Part shown: positions 47,487 through 57,756 of the stretch, piece after piece
Numbering within the stretch: the stretch's first letter is position 1
How the letters are laid out: the number at the start of each line of letters is the position of its first letter
Source: Bradyrhizobiaceae bacterium
Lineage (GTDB): Bacteria > Pseudomonadota > Alphaproteobacteria > Rhizobiales > Xanthobacteraceae
NCBI GenBank assembly: GCA_020544565.1
Contig: CP078014.1
Location: 1,060,574 to 1,124,573 of the forward strand
Direction: 5' to 3'
DNA: 64,000 bases
Position numbers and translations under genes: made by a program
The notes under the pieces: model-generated
Told to the model about the DNA's origin: nothing
What the model saw: the letters and a program-made list of their open reading frames with translations, nothing else
Databases searched by the model: none

Positions 47487-48521
47487 GTGACCGACACGCT
47501 ATCGACCTCTCCACCGCGCCTGACCGTCGGCGACATCGATGTCGGCAACCGCGTACTTCTTGCGCCGATGTCCGGCATCACCGACGCGCCGTTCCGCCGC
47601 ATCGCGGCCGAGCTGGGGGCCGGGCTTGTGGTCTCGGAGATGACCGCCAGCGACGACCTCGTGCGCGGCCGCGCCATGTCGGTGCTGCGCTGCGAGGCCA
47701 CCGGCATCGGCCCGCATGTAGTGCAGCTCGCCGGCTGCGAGACGCACTGGATGACCGAGGGCGCGAAGGTCGCGGAAGCTTCCGGTGCCGATATCATCGA
47801 CATCAACATGGGTTGTCCGGCGCGGCACGTCACCGGCGGCCAGTCCGGCTCGGCGCTGATGCGCGATCTCGATCACGCGTTGCGGCTGATCGACGCCACC
47901 GTCTCCGCCGTCGGCGTGCCGGTGACGCTGAAGATGCGTCTCGGCTGGGACGACAACTCCCTCAACGCGCCCGAACTGGCGCGCCGCGCCGAAGCGGCAG
48001 GCGTGCGGATGATCACGGTGCACGGCCGCACCCGCTGCCAGTTCTACAAGGGCAGTGCGAACTGGAAGGCCGTGCGCCCGGTCAAGGACGCCGTGACGGT
48101 GCCGGTGGTGGTCAACGGCGACATCGCCACTTTCGACGATGCGGTGCGCGCCCTCGACGACTCCGGCGCGGACGCGGTGATGATCGGGCGGGGCGCGCAG
48201 GGCCAGCCGTGGCTGCCGGGGCAGATCGCGCGCCGGCTCGATGGCGGCGACCCCGAGCCGGCGCCGCAACTGCGCGAGCAGTTGGCCTATGTCTGCAAGC
48301 TTTACGACGAGGTGGTCGACCACTACGGCGCGCGCGTCGGCCTGCGTCACGCCCGCAAGCATCTCGGCTGGGCGCTCGATGTCGCCGCGCGCGAGGCAGC
48401 CGCCTCCGGCGATGCGCTGAAGCGCTGGCGTCAGACCATCCTGACCGCCACCGATCCGGCGCATGTGCGGCGCTCGCTGCACGACGCCTTCGGGGAATTC
48501 GCATGGAGCGCGGCCGCATGA
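47487..48521 (+). CDS. dusB: tRNA-dihydrouridine synthase B (NifR3)
   Basis: 344 residues from a GTG at 47487. Flavin-binding and active-site parts are [37 protein letters not shown] with the catalytic Cys110, MITVHGRTR and [11 protein letters not shown]. It reduces uridine to dihydrouridine in the tRNA D-loop. The gene heads the classic nifR3-ntrB-ntrC operon; its stop overlaps the ntrB start (ATGA). Confidence 0.95.
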   Translation: MTDTLSTSPPRLTVGDIDVGNRVLLAPMSGITDAPFRRIAAELGAGLVVSEMTASDDLVRGRAMSVLRCEATGIGPHVVQLAGCETHWMTEGAKVAEASGADIIDINMGCPARHVTGGQSGSALMRDLDHALRLIDATVSAVGVPVTLKMRLGWDDNSLNAPELARRAEAAGVRMITVHGRTRCQFYKGSANWKAVRPVKDAVTVPVVVNGDIATFDDAVRALDDSGADAVMIGRGAQGQPWLPGQIARRLDGGDPEPAPQLREQLAYVCKLYDEVVDHYGARVGLRHARKHLGWALDVAAREAAASGDALKRWRQTILTATDPAHVRRSLHDAFGEFAWSAAA

Positions 48522-49693
48522 CCGGAATTGCCGAAAAGCGCGCGCCACTGTCCTCGGGCAGCGAGGTCATCCTCAACGCGCTGCCCAATCCGGTGATGAT
48601 GATCGCGCCTGACGGCAAAATCCTCGACGCCAACATGGCGGCGGAATCGTTTTTCGAAACCTCGATCCAGCACATGCAGCGCCAGATGCTGCGCGAACTG
48701 GTGCCGTTCGGCAGTCCGCTTTTGACGCTGATCGATCAGGTCCGCCGCACCGGAGCCGCCGTCAACGAATACAAAGTTGATCTCGGCACGCCGCGCATCG
48801 GCGGAGACCGCCAGGTCGATCTCCATGTCGCTCCGGTCAGTGAGCGCCCCGGGCATATCGTGGTGATGCTGCAGGAGCGCACCATCGCCGACAAGATGGA
48901 CCGGCAACTGGTCCACCGCAGCGCCGCGCGCTCGGTCACGGCGCTCGCCGCCATGCTGGCGCACGAAATCAAGAACCCGCTATCGGGCATTCGCGGCGCG
49001 GCGCAACTGCTGGAGCAGGGGGCTTCACCGGAAGACCGCACCCTGACCAAGCTGATCTGCGACGAGGCCGACCGCATCGTCACGCTGGTGGATCGCATGG
49101 AGGTGTTCGGCGACGAACGCCCGGTGGCGCGCGGGCCGGTCAACATCCATTCGGTGCTCGATCACGTCCGCCGGCTGGCGCAGTCCGGTTTCGCCCGTAA
49201 CGTCAAGTTCACCGAGGACTACGATCCGTCGCTGCCGCCGGTGCTGGCCAATCAGGACCAGTTGATCCAGGTTTTCCTCAATCTGGTGAAGAACGCCGCC
49301 GAGGCGGTGGGCGACATGGGAACGGACGGCGAGATCCAGTTGACGACCGCGTTCCGGCCCGGTGTCCATCTCTCGGTGCCCGGCAAGAAGTCGCGGGTGT
49401 CGCTGCCGCTGGAATTCTGCGTCAAGGACAACGGCCCGGGCGTGCCGGACGACCTTTTGCCCAATCTGTTCGACCCGTTCGTGACCACGAAGCCGACCGG
49501 AAGCGGCCTCGGCCTCGCACTGGTCGCCAAGATCGTCAACGATCACGGCGGCATCGTCGAATGTGAATCGCAGCCGCGCCGGACCACCTTCCGCGTGCTG
49601 CTGCCGATGTTTAACGCCAGCCAGATGTCCGGCCACGGCGGCGCGCGCCCGGGAACGTCGCCGCATGCCTCACCCATCGCAGATGAGAACTGA
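48518..49693 (+). CDS. ntrB: Nitrogen regulation sensor kinase NtrB
   Basis: 391 residues from the ATG at 48518, overlapping the dusB stop; another ATG five codons upstream is possible. An N-terminal PAS domain ([22 protein letters not shown]) is followed by the HisKA box with His149 ([19 protein letters not shown]), the N box ([14 protein letters not shown]) and GTG-type ATP-binding boxes ([20 protein letters not shown]). It has no membrane segment, as expected for the PII-controlled cytosolic kinase that phosphorylates NtrC under nitrogen limitation. Confidence 0.96.
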   Translation: MTGIAEKRAPLSSGSEVILNALPNPVMMIAPDGKILDANMAAESFFETSIQHMQRQMLRELVPFGSPLLTLIDQVRRTGAAVNEYKVDLGTPRIGGDRQVDLHVAPVSERPGHIVVMLQERTIADKMDRQLVHRSAARSVTALAAMLAHEIKNPLSGIRGAAQLLEQGASPEDRTLTKLICDEADRIVTLVDRMEVFGDERPVARGPVNIHSVLDHVRRLAQSGFARNVKFTEDYDPSLPPVLANQDQLIQVFLNLVKNAAEAVGDMGTDGEIQLTTAFRPGVHLSVPGKKSRVSLPLEFCVKDNGPGVPDDLLPNLFDPFVTTKPTGSGLGLALVAKIVNDHGGIVECESQPRRTTFRVLLPMFNASQMSGHGGARPGTSPHASPIADEN

Positions 49694-49695
49694 CC

Positions 49696-51135
49696 ATGCC
49701 CGCAGGTAGCATACTGGTCGCAGACGACGACAGCGCCATCCGCACGGTGCTCAATCAGGCACTGTCGCGCGCCGGATACGAGGTGCGGCTGACCGGGAAC
49801 GCCGCCACGCTGTGGCGCTGGGTCAGCCAGGGCGAGGGCGATCTCGTCATCACCGACGTGGTGATGCCGGACGAAAACGCGTTCGATCTGCTGCCCCGGA
49901 TCAAGAAGCTGCGCCCCAATCTGCCGGTCATCGTCATGAGCGCGCAGAACACTTTCATGACCGCGATCCGCGCCTCCGAGCGCGGCGCGTATGAATATCT
50001 GCCGAAGCCGTTCGACCTCAAGGAGCTGATCGCCATCGTCGGTCGCGCTTTGTCCGAGCCGAAGGAGCGGGCGGCCGCCGCCGCCGACGACGGCGAGTTC
50101 GATTCCATTCCGCTGGTCGGCCGCTCACCGGCGATGCAGGAGATCTACCGGGTGCTCGCGCGGCTGATGCAGACCGATCTGACGGTGATGATCTCCGGCG
50201 AGTCCGGCACCGGCAAGGAACTGGTGGCGCGCGCGCTGCATGACTACGGCAAGCGCCGCACCGGCCCCTTCGTCGCGGTCAACATGGCGGCGATCCCGCG
50301 CGACCTGATCGAGTCCGAATTGTTCGGTCATGAGCGCGGCGCGTTCACCGGCGCCAACGCCCGCGCTACCGGCCGGTTCGAGCAGGCCGAGGGGGGGACC
50401 CTGTTCCTCGACGAGATTGGCGACATGCCGATGGAAGCGCAGACCCGCCTGCTGCGGGTGTTGCAGCAGGGCGAATACACCACCGTCGGCGGCCGCACCC
50501 CGATCAAGACCGACGTGCGCATCGTCGCCGCCAGCAACAAGGACCTGCGCATCCTGATCCAGCAGGGACTGTTCCGCGAGGACCTGTTCTTCCGTCTTAA
50601 CGTGGTGCCGCTGCGGCTGCCGCCGCTGCGCGAGCGCATCGAGGATTTGCCGGACCTGATCCGCCATTTCTTCGCGCTGGCCGAAAAGGACGGCCTGCCG
50701 CCGAAGAAGCTCGACGCGCTGGCGTTGGAGCGCCTGAAGCAGCACCGCTGGCCGGGCAATGTGCGCGAACTGGAAAATCTGGCGCGCCGTCTCGCCGCGC
50801 TCTATCCGCAGGACGTCATCACCGGATCGGTGATCGAGGGCGAACTGGCGCCGCCAGCCGTGGTCTCCGGCGGTGCCATGCCGCTGGCCGTGGACAACCT
50901 CGGCGGCGCGGTGGAGACCTATCTGGCGTCGCACTTCGCCGGGTTCCCCAACGGCATGCCGCCGCCGGGGCTCTACCATCGCATCCTCAAGGAGATCGAG
51001 GTGCCGCTGCTTACGGCGGCGCTGGCGGCTCATCGCGGCAACCAGATCCGGGCGGCCGACCTTCTGGGACTCAATCGCAACACCTTGCGCAAAAAAATCC
51101 GTGATCTGGATATTCAGGTCTATCGCAACGGCTGA
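49696..51135 (+). CDS. ntrC: Nitrogen regulation response regulator NtrC
   Basis: 479 residues, 2 bases after ntrB. Receiver domain with Asp54 ([14 protein letters not shown]), a sigma-54 AAA+ domain with Walker A GESGTGKE, the complete GAFTGA loop ([14 protein letters not shown]) and Walker B FLDEIGDM, and a C-terminal Fis-type helix-turn-helix ([19 protein letters not shown]). When phosphorylated it activates sigma-54 promoters of nitrogen assimilation genes. Confidence 0.97.
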   Translation: MPAGSILVADDDSAIRTVLNQALSRAGYEVRLTGNAATLWRWVSQGEGDLVITDVVMPDENAFDLLPRIKKLRPNLPVIVMSAQNTFMTAIRASERGAYEYLPKPFDLKELIAIVGRALSEPKERAAAAADDGEFDSIPLVGRSPAMQEIYRVLARLMQTDLTVMISGESGTGKELVARALHDYGKRRTGPFVAVNMAAIPRDLIESELFGHERGAFTGANARATGRFEQAEGGTLFLDEIGDMPMEAQTRLLRVLQQGEYTTVGGRTPIKTDVRIVAASNKDLRILIQQGLFREDLFFRLNVVPLRLPPLRERIEDLPDLIRHFFALAEKDGLPPKKLDALALERLKQHRWPGNVRELENLARRLAALYPQDVITGSVIEGELAPPAVVSGGAMPLAVDNLGGAVETYLASHFAGFPNGMPPPGLYHRILKEIEVPLLTAALAAHRGNQIRAADLLGLNRNTLRKKIRDLDIQVYRNG

Positions 51136-51208
51136 TCCGCTCCCGTAGAGCGAGAGGAAACCATTTTGAATCCGTGGAAGGTGTTGCCATAACCCTTGGC
51201 GCGCCTAG

Positions 51209-51239
51209 GAATTGTCGCAATTCGGCAACATTGTGATAT
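51209..51239 (+). promoter_or_regulatory. Candidate ntrYX promoter with palindrome over the -35
   Basis: TTGTCG at 51212-51217 and TGATAT at 51234-51239 are 16 bases apart, 64 bases upstream of the ntrY ATG. The palindrome GAATTG-TCG-CAATTC (51209-51223) covers the -35 hexamer and could be an operator. Visual prediction. Confidence 0.4.
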
Positions 51240-51303
51240 GTATGCATCAGTGGATGCGGCAACAGCCGCCAATTCCGCAAATCCGGCCTGACATTACCCT
51301 GGC

Positions 51304-53571
51304 ATGACCACCGCAGAGACGTCGGCCCAACCGTTCGACCCGTCGCTTGCCGAGCCGTCCGGCTGGCGGCTGCGCCGTTTTCTGGCGCCGTTCGCAGTCG
51401 GCCTTGCCCTGCTGTCGGCGTTCCTGACCTTCGTGGTGCTCACGGGCCTGACCCCGATCGAGCCGACCCATCAGGTCGTCATCACCTTCCTGCTCATCAA
51501 CGGCGCGACCATCCTGGTGCTGCTGGGGATCATTGCCGGCGAGGTGTGGAAGGTGATCCAGGCGCGCCGTCGCGGCCGGGCCGCCGCGCGCCTGCACGTC
51601 CAGATCGTCAGCCTGTTTTCCATCATCGCGGTACTGCCGGCGGTGCTGGTGTCGATCGTCGCCAACGTCACCATCGACCGCGGCCTCGACCGGCTGTTCT
51701 CGGTGCGCACCCGCGCGGTGATCGAGAATTCGCTGATCGTCGCCAACGCCTATGTCTACGAGCATGCCCAGTTGATCCGCGGCGACATCATCGGGATGGC
51801 CAACGACATTTCGCGGGCGCGGCCGCTGTTCGATCAGGATCGCCAGAGCTTCCGCAACCTGCTCACGTCGAATGCGGCGTCCCGCAACCTGCCGGGCGCG
51901 ATGATCATCGACAAGGACCGCAACATCCTCGAAACCGCGGCGACCGGCATCCGGCAGGATTTCCAGACCCCGGCTGCGGACTTCCTCAGCAACGTCAACG
52001 AAGACGAGCCGCAGATCGGCGTCTTCATCGAGCAGAATTACGTCGCAGCCGTGATCCGCCTGAAGGCGTTTCAGGACACCTTTCTCTATGTGGCGCGGCT
52101 GCTCGATCCCCGCGTCGTGGCGCAATTGAAGCAGACCCAGGCCAGCGTGCAGGAATACGCCCAGCTCGAATCGCGCCGGCTGGGCATTCAGGTCGCGTTC
52201 GCCCTGATGTTCACGGTGATCGCGCTCACCGTTCTGATGTCGGCGGTGCTGATCGGGCTGAATTTCGCCAACTGGCTGGTGGCGCCGATCCGCCGCCTGA
52301 TGGGCGCCGCGAATCTGGTGTCCACCGGCGATCTTCATGTGCAGGTGCCGGTGCTGCGCTCGGAGGGCGATCTGGCGCAACTCGGCGAGACCTTCAACAA
52401 GATGACGCAGGAATTGCGAACCCAGCGCGACGATCTTGTCAACGCCAGCGACATGATCGACAGCCGCCGCCGCTTCATCGAGGCGGTGCTGTCGTCCGCC
52501 AGCGCCGGCATCATCGGCATCGATGGGGCGGGGACCATCGCCATTCTCAACCGCTCCGCCGAAAAGCTGATCGGGCATCCGGAATCGGAGGTGCTCGGGC
52601 GGCCGCTCGCCGAAATCGTTCCCGAACTGAACGACCTGATGATGACGGCGCGCAGCAGCGCCCAGCGCCTGTTGCAGGGGGAGATCGAGATCAGCCGCGA
52701 CAAGGTCGAGCGCACGCTCTCCGTGCGGGTCTCCTCCGAGCAGTCCGGCCACTCCAACGAAAGCTACATCATCACCCTCGACGACATCACCGAACTGGTG
52801 CGGGCGCAGCGCACCTCGGCGTGGGGCGACGTGGCGCGCCGCATCGCCCACGAGATCAAGAATCCGCTGACGCCGATCCAGTTGTCGGCCGAGCGCATCC
52901 GCCGGAAATTCGGCAAGGTCATCACCGAGGACCGGCCGATCTTCGACCAGTGCACCGACACCATCATCCGCCAGGTCGACGACATCCGCCGGATGGTGGA
53001 CGAATTCTCGAAATTCGCGCGGATGCCGAAGCCCGTGATCGAGGGCGAGGACGTGGCGGACACCGTGCGCCAGACCGTGTTCCTGATGCGCGTCGGTTAT
53101 CCGGATGTCGATATCGGCGTCGATATCAAGGAAGAGCCGATGCCGGCGAAGTTCGACCGACGTCTGATTTCGCAGGGCCTGACCAACATCATCAAGAACG
53201 CGACCGAGGCCATCAGCGCCGTGCCGCCGGGTCTGATCGAGCGCGGCAAGATCGATGTCGTGGCCGCGCGCGAGGGCGACGATATCGTCATCGACGTGGT
53301 GGATAACGGCATCGGCCTGCCCAAAGAAAGCCGCGCCCGCCTGCTTGAGCCCTATGTCACCACGCGGGAGAAGGGCACAGGGCTCGGCCTCGCCATCGTC
53401 GGACGGGTTCTGGAAGATCACGGCGGGCGTATCGAACTGAACGATGCATCGGCGTTGCGCCCCGGCGCGCGCGGCGCGTGGGTGCGCATGAGATTTTCGA
53501 TTTCGGGCGAGGCGAAGAAGGCCGGGTCCGGAGCCGAGCAGCAGAAGAGCGATGCCGTCACCGGCACTTGA
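51304..53571 (+). CDS. ntrY: Nitrogen/redox sensor kinase NtrY
   Basis: 755-residue membrane histidine kinase. The N-terminus has two or three membrane helices, a periplasmic region of about 180 residues bounded by another helix near residue 300 (IQVAFALMFTVIALTVLMSAVLIG), then HAMP, PAS (SASAGIIGIDGAGTIAILN), HisKA with His516 ([21 protein letters not shown]) and the ATPase domain (VDNGIGLPKESRARLLEPYVT, GTGLGLAIV). It partners with NtrX, 17 bases downstream. It is separated from ntrC by 168 bases with its own likely promoter. Confidence 0.95.
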   Translation: MTTAETSAQPFDPSLAEPSGWRLRRFLAPFAVGLALLSAFLTFVVLTGLTPIEPTHQVVITFLLINGATILVLLGIIAGEVWKVIQARRRGRAAARLHVQIVSLFSIIAVLPAVLVSIVANVTIDRGLDRLFSVRTRAVIENSLIVANAYVYEHAQLIRGDIIGMANDISRARPLFDQDRQSFRNLLTSNAASRNLPGAMIIDKDRNILETAATGIRQDFQTPAADFLSNVNEDEPQIGVFIEQNYVAAVIRLKAFQDTFLYVARLLDPRVVAQLKQTQASVQEYAQLESRRLGIQVAFALMFTVIALTVLMSAVLIGLNFANWLVAPIRRLMGAANLVSTGDLHVQVPVLRSEGDLAQLGETFNKMTQELRTQRDDLVNASDMIDSRRRFIEAVLSSASAGIIGIDGAGTIAILNRSAEKLIGHPESEVLGRPLAEIVPELNDLMMTARSSAQRLLQGEIEISRDKVERTLSVRVSSEQSGHSNESYIITLDDITELVRAQRTSAWGDVARRIAHEIKNPLTPIQLSAERIRRKFGKVITEDRPIFDQCTDTIIRQVDDIRRMVDEFSKFARMPKPVIEGEDVADTVRQTVFLMRVGYPDVDIGVDIKEEPMPAKFDRRLISQGLTNIIKNATEAISAVPPGLIERGKIDVVAAREGDDIVIDVVDNGIGLPKESRARLLEPYVTTREKGTGLGLAIVGRVLEDHGGRIELNDASALRPGARGAWVRMRFSISGEAKKAGSGAEQQKSDAVTGT

Positions 53572-53588
53572 CAGAGCGGGCGTAATTC

Positions 53589-54959
53589 ATGGCGAACGAT
53601 ATTTTGATCGTCGATGACGAAGCGGATATCCGGGATCTCGTCGCGGGCATTCTGGACGACGAGGGCTTCAAGACCCGCACCGCGCGGGACAGCGATCAGG
53701 CGCTCGCGGAGGTCGCGACGCGCCGACCCAACCTGATCTTCCTCGACATCTGGCTTCAGGGCAGCAAGCTCGACGGCCTGCAACTGCTCGAACAGATCAA
53801 GCGCGAGCATCCGGACGTGCCCGTGGTGATGATTTCCGGCCACGGCAACATCGAAACCGCGGTGGCGGCGATCAAGCGCGGCGCTTACGACTTCATCGAG
53901 AAGCCGTTCAAGGCTGACCGTCTCGTGCTGGTGGCCAATCGCGCGCTGGAAACCTCGCGTCTCAAGCGCGAGGTGCGCGAGCTGAAGCAGCATGCGCCGT
54001 CGTCCGGCACACTGGTCGGCCGTTCGCCGTGCATGAACCAGTTGCGCCAGACCATCGACCGCGCCGCCAAGGCCAACAGCCGCATCATGATTGTCGGCCC
54101 CTCCGGCGGCGGCAAGGAACTGGTGGCGCGCACGCTGCACGCCATGTCAAGCCGCGCCGACGGCCCGTTCGTTGTCATCAACGCGGCGGCGATCACGCCG
54201 GAGCGCATGGAGGTCGAACTGTTCGGCATCGAACTGTCCGACGGCGAGACCGGCCGCAAGCCGGGCGCGCTGGAGGAGGCGCATGGCGGCACGCTGTTCA
54301 TCGACGAGATCGCCGACATGCCGCGCGAGACCCAGAACCGGATTCTGCGGGTGCTGGTCGATCAGACCTTCCAGCGGGCGGGCGGCACCACCAAGGTCAG
54401 CGTCGATGTCCGCATCATTTCGTCCACCGCGCGCAATCTCGAAGCCGAGATCGCTGAAGGCCGCTTCCGCGAGGACCTCTATCACCGCCTGTCGGTCGTT
54501 CCCATTCGCGTGCCGCCGCTGTCGGAGCGGCGCGAGGACATTCCGGACCTCGTGGATTATTTCATGGAGCAGATTTCCTCCGCCACCGGATTGCCCAAGC
54601 GCCGGATCGGCGAGGACGCCATGGCGGTGCTGCAGTCCCACGTCTGGCCGGGCAATGTCCGCCAGCTGCGCAACAACGTCGAGCGCGTGATGATCCTCGC
54701 CGGCGGCGACACCGACGCGGTGATCTCGGCCGACATGCTGCCGCAGGACGTCGGCTCGATGATCCCGGCGATGCCGACCGGCAACAACGGCGAGCACATC
54801 ATGGGGCTGCCGCTGCGCGAGGCCAGAGAGGTGTTCGAGCGCGACTATCTGATCGCGCAGATCAGCCGATTCTCCGGCAACATCTCCCGCACCGCCGAGT
54901 TCGTTGGCATGGAGCGCTCCGCTTTGCATCGCAAGCTCAAGGCGCTGGGAGTGGGCTGA
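53589..54959 (+). CDS. ntrX: Response regulator NtrX
   Basis: 456 residues. Receiver domain with Asp53 (LIFLDIWLQGSKLDG), AAA+ domain with Walker A GPSGGGKE and Walker B FIDEIADM, and a Fis-type C-terminus (RTAEFVGMERSALHRKLKALG). The sigma-54-contacting GAFTGA loop is absent: where NtrC has it, NtrX reads LFGIELSDGETGRKPGALEE. So it probably does not act as a standard sigma-54 activator. This is known for alphaproteobacterial NtrX, which controls respiration, envelope and nitrogen genes. Confidence 0.95.
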   Translation: MANDILIVDDEADIRDLVAGILDDEGFKTRTARDSDQALAEVATRRPNLIFLDIWLQGSKLDGLQLLEQIKREHPDVPVVMISGHGNIETAVAAIKRGAYDFIEKPFKADRLVLVANRALETSRLKREVRELKQHAPSSGTLVGRSPCMNQLRQTIDRAAKANSRIMIVGPSGGGKELVARTLHAMSSRADGPFVVINAAAITPERMEVELFGIELSDGETGRKPGALEEAHGGTLFIDEIADMPRETQNRILRVLVDQTFQRAGGTTKVSVDVRIISSTARNLEAEIAEGRFREDLYHRLSVVPIRVPPLSERREDIPDLVDYFMEQISSATGLPKRRIGEDAMAVLQSHVWPGNVRQLRNNVERVMILAGGDTDAVISADMLPQDVGSMIPAMPTGNNGEHIMGLPLREAREVFERDYLIAQISRFSGNISRTAEFVGMERSALHRKLKALGVG

Positions 54960-54963
54960 GCGC

Positions 54964-55821
54964 ATGTCCCGCATTGCTTACGTGAACGGCCAGTACCGCG
55001 ACCTGCGGGATGCGTCGGTGAATATCGAAGACCGCGGCTATCAGTTCGCCGACGGCGTCTATGAGGTATGCGAGGTCCGCGGCAGCAAGCTGGTCGATTT
55101 CCCGCGTCACATGGCGCGGCTGGAGCGCTCGCTGCGCGAGTTGCGGATCGCCATGCCGATGCCGTTGCGCGCCCTCGATGTTGTGATGCACGAGGTAGTG
55201 CGGCGCAATCGCGTCAGTTACGGACTGGTCTATCTCCAGATCACCCGCGGCGTGGCCCGGCGCGATCATCCGTTTCCGGCGAAGCCGGTGAAGCCGGCGG
55301 TGGTGGTGACGGCGCGCAGCCTGAATTTCAGCAAGAACCAGGCGACCGCCGCCCACGGTATCGGCGTCATCACCATGCCCGAAAACCGCTGGCCGCGCGT
55401 CGATATCAAGTCGGTGTCGCTGCTGCCCAACGTGCTCGCCAAGCAGCAGGCCCGCGACAGCGGCGCGTATGAAGCCTGGTATGTCGATGCCAAGGGTGAG
55501 GTCACCGAGGGCTCCTCGAGCAATGCCTGGATCATCACCGCGGACGGCAGGGTGGTCACCCGCCCGACCGGACACGAGATCCTGGCCGGCATCACCCGCG
55601 ACGTATTGAAGGAGACGCTGGCCGCGCTCCAGATCAGGCTGGAGGAGCGCCCGTTCACGCCGGAGGAAGCCTATGGCGCCGCCGAAGCCTTCATCACCTC
55701 CGCGAGCCAGATCGTCATGCCGGTGGTCCGGATCGACGGTCGGACCGTCGGCGACGGCAAGCCGGGACCGATTTCCATGCGTTTGCGTGAAGAATTCCAC
55801 CGTTTTGCGGATTTTTCTTAA
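54964..55821 (+). CDS. dat: D-amino acid aminotransferase
   Basis: 285-residue class IV PLP aminotransferase, starting 4 bases after ntrX. Characteristic parts are VNIEDRGYQFADGVYEVCEV, YLQITRGVARRDHPFP, DIKSVSLLPNVLAKQQA with the PLP lysine, and EVTEGSSSNAWII. It interconverts D-amino acids and keto acids, for example D-alanine and D-glutamate for peptidoglycan. Branched-chain or aminodeoxychorismate activity is less likely given the DRGYQFADGVYE pattern. The position between ntrX and hfq is conserved in the group. Confidence 0.9.
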   Translation: MSRIAYVNGQYRDLRDASVNIEDRGYQFADGVYEVCEVRGSKLVDFPRHMARLERSLRELRIAMPMPLRALDVVMHEVVRRNRVSYGLVYLQITRGVARRDHPFPAKPVKPAVVVTARSLNFSKNQATAAHGIGVITMPENRWPRVDIKSVSLLPNVLAKQQARDSGAYEAWYVDAKGEVTEGSSSNAWIITADGRVVTRPTGHEILAGITRDVLKETLAALQIRLEERPFTPEEAYGAAEAFITSASQIVMPVVRIDGRTVGDGKPGPISMRLREEFHRFADFS

Positions 55822-55871
55822 GCTTTTACCGCTCTTTGGCGGCCGTTGTGGCTCTGGCGGCCTTGCCTAAC

Positions 55872-55892
55872 AGCCGGCGCTGGCTTTTAATT
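55872..55892 (+). terminator. Weak terminator candidate between dat and hfq
   Basis: AGCC-GGCGCT-GGCT followed by TTTAATT. The stem is only four pairs plus imperfect inner pairing, so it is weak. The 180-base gap also holds the hfq leader. Confidence 0.3.
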
Positions 55893-56001
55893 GCGGCGCA
55901 GCACCCGGAGGGGGATCTCACGGATGCCGGCAGTCGGACCAGGCCCCGGAGAGGGCGGGACGGCCCAATAAAAAGAAGCAACAAGATTGCGGATTACAAA
56001 A

Positions 56002-56250
56002 ATGGCGGCAGACCGCGCACAAAACTTGCAAGACACTTTCCTTAATCACGTTCGCAAGACGAAGACGCCCCTGACGATCTTTCTGGTCAACGGCGTAAAG
56101 CTGCAGGGCATTGTCACATGGTTCGACAATTTCTGCCTGCTGCTCCGGCGCGACGGCCATTCGCAGCTTGTCTACAAGCATGCGATCTCGACCATCATGC
56201 CGGGCGCGCCGATCCAGTTGTTCGAAGGCGGCGAGGACGCGCCAGCTTGA
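56002..56250 (+). CDS. hfq: RNA chaperone Hfq
   Basis: 82 residues from the ATG at 56002 (an in-frame TTG at 55987 is rejected). The Sm1 motif ([34 protein letters not shown]) and Sm2 motif ([13 protein letters not shown]) are complete, and the C-terminal tail is very short, as usual in alphaproteobacteria. It forms hexamers that pair small RNAs with mRNAs. hflX starts 12 bases downstream. Confidence 0.97.
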   Translation: MAADRAQNLQDTFLNHVRKTKTPLTIFLVNGVKLQGIVTWFDNFCLLLRRDGHSQLVYKHAISTIMPGAPIQLFEGGEDAPA

Positions 56251-56262
56251 GATTGATTTAAT

Positions 56263-57639
56263 TTGGAACCCCGGACCTTCGACGCCGGTACAGACCGGCC
56301 GGCGACAGCGCGGGGAGATACCGGGCGGGTGCTTGTCATCGGCCCGTACCGGCGTGCGCGACGGGGCGATCCCGACGCGCCGGCGATCGGTCATGCGGTG
56401 CGCGATCCCGAGGCGCGGCTGGAGGAGGCCGTGGGTCTCGCCCGCGCCATCGATCTCACCGTGGCGGCGGCGGTGGTCGCGCCGCTCAACGACATCCGGC
56501 CCGCGACCTATCTCGGCAAGGGCAAGGTCGAGGAGATGGTCGGCCTGATCAAGGCCCATGAGGTCGATCTGGTGGTGATGGATTGCGCCCTGTCGCCGGT
56601 GCAGCAGCGCAATCTCGAAAAGGAGTGGGGCGCCAAGGTGCTCGACCGCACCGGGCTGATCCTGGAAATCTTCGGCCGCCGCGCCAAGACGCGGGAAGGA
56701 TCGCTGCAGGTTGAACTGGCGCATCTCAACTACCAGCGCAGCCGTCTGGTGCGCTCATGGACCCATCTCGAACGTCAGCGCGGCGGCTTCGGCTTCATGG
56801 GCGGCCCCGGCGAAACCCAGATCGAGGCCGACCGCCGCATGATCGGCGAGCGCATCACCCGCATCGAGAGCGAACTGAAGAAGGTGCAGGCGACGCGGCG
56901 GCTGCATCGCGCCGGGCGGCAGCGGGTGCCGTATCGCGTGGTGGCGCTGGTCGGCTACACCAATGCCGGGAAATCGACGCTGTTCAACCGGATGACCCGC
57001 GCCGAGGTGCAGGCCGCGGACATGCTGTTCGCGACCCTCGATCCCACCCTGCGCGCGCTGACGCTGCCCCATGGCGGGAAGGCGATGCTGTCCGACACCG
57101 TCGGCTTCATTTCCGATCTGCCGACCATGCTGGTGGCGGCGTTCCGCGCCACGCTGGAGGAGGTGATCGAGGCAGATATCATCCTCCACGTCCGCGACAT
57201 CTCGCACGAGGACGCGGAGGCGCAGGAGCGCGACGTCGATGCCGTGCTGCGTCAGCTCGGCATCGATGCGGACGGGGGCCGGCGCATCATCGAGGTCTGG
57301 AACAAGATCGACCGCTTCACGCCGGAGGAGCGCGAGAACCTCGCCAATATCGCCGCACGGCGGCCGCCCGAGCGTCCGTGCTTCCTGGTGTCCGCCGAGA
57401 CCGGGGAGGGCATCGAGGCGCTGCTGGCGGCCATCGAGCAGCGGCTTGCCGCGACGCGGGTGACGCTGCGGCTGTCCATCGATGCCGCCGACGGCGCCGG
57501 GATCAGCTGGCTCCATCGCAACACCGAGGTGCTGGACAAGCACATGGAGAACGGCCGGTTCGCGATGACCGTGCGCGTGGACGAGACCAAATGCGCCATC
57601 GCCATGTCGCGGTTCGGCGCTGTCCCGGTCGGACCCTGA
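56263..57639 (+). CDS. hflX: Ribosome-splitting GTPase HflX
   Basis: 458 residues from a TTG at 56263; a GTG about 23 codons later is an alternative start. The N-terminal HflX domain (TYLGKGKVEEMVGLIK, VLDRTGLILEIFGRRAKTREG) precedes the glycine-rich FGFMGGPGETQIEADRR. The G domain has Gly231-Tyr-Thr-Asn-Ala-Gly-Lys-Ser, DTVGFISDLP and a NKID-type WNKIDRF. It splits stalled 70S ribosomes under stress. It is cotranscribed with hfq. Confidence 0.96.
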   Translation: MEPRTFDAGTDRPATARGDTGRVLVIGPYRRARRGDPDAPAIGHAVRDPEARLEEAVGLARAIDLTVAAAVVAPLNDIRPATYLGKGKVEEMVGLIKAHEVDLVVMDCALSPVQQRNLEKEWGAKVLDRTGLILEIFGRRAKTREGSLQVELAHLNYQRSRLVRSWTHLERQRGGFGFMGGPGETQIEADRRMIGERITRIESELKKVQATRRLHRAGRQRVPYRVVALVGYTNAGKSTLFNRMTRAEVQAADMLFATLDPTLRALTLPHGGKAMLSDTVGFISDLPTMLVAAFRATLEEVIEADIILHVRDISHEDAEAQERDVDAVLRQLGIDADGGRRIIEVWNKIDRFTPEERENLANIAARRPPERPCFLVSAETGEGIEALLAAIEQRLAATRVTLRLSIDAADGAGISWLHRNTEVLDKHMENGRFAMTVRVDETKCAIAMSRFGAVPVGP

Positions 57640-57756
57640 GTTTCACGTCCTGACGCGGAGCCGCCACGCGCCGGGCGAATGCCAATCGGTCTTGACCCGG
57701 AGTCCTCCGGGGCTATTGATCGGACCAATGCCTTCAACGCGTCCAGGGAGATTCCG

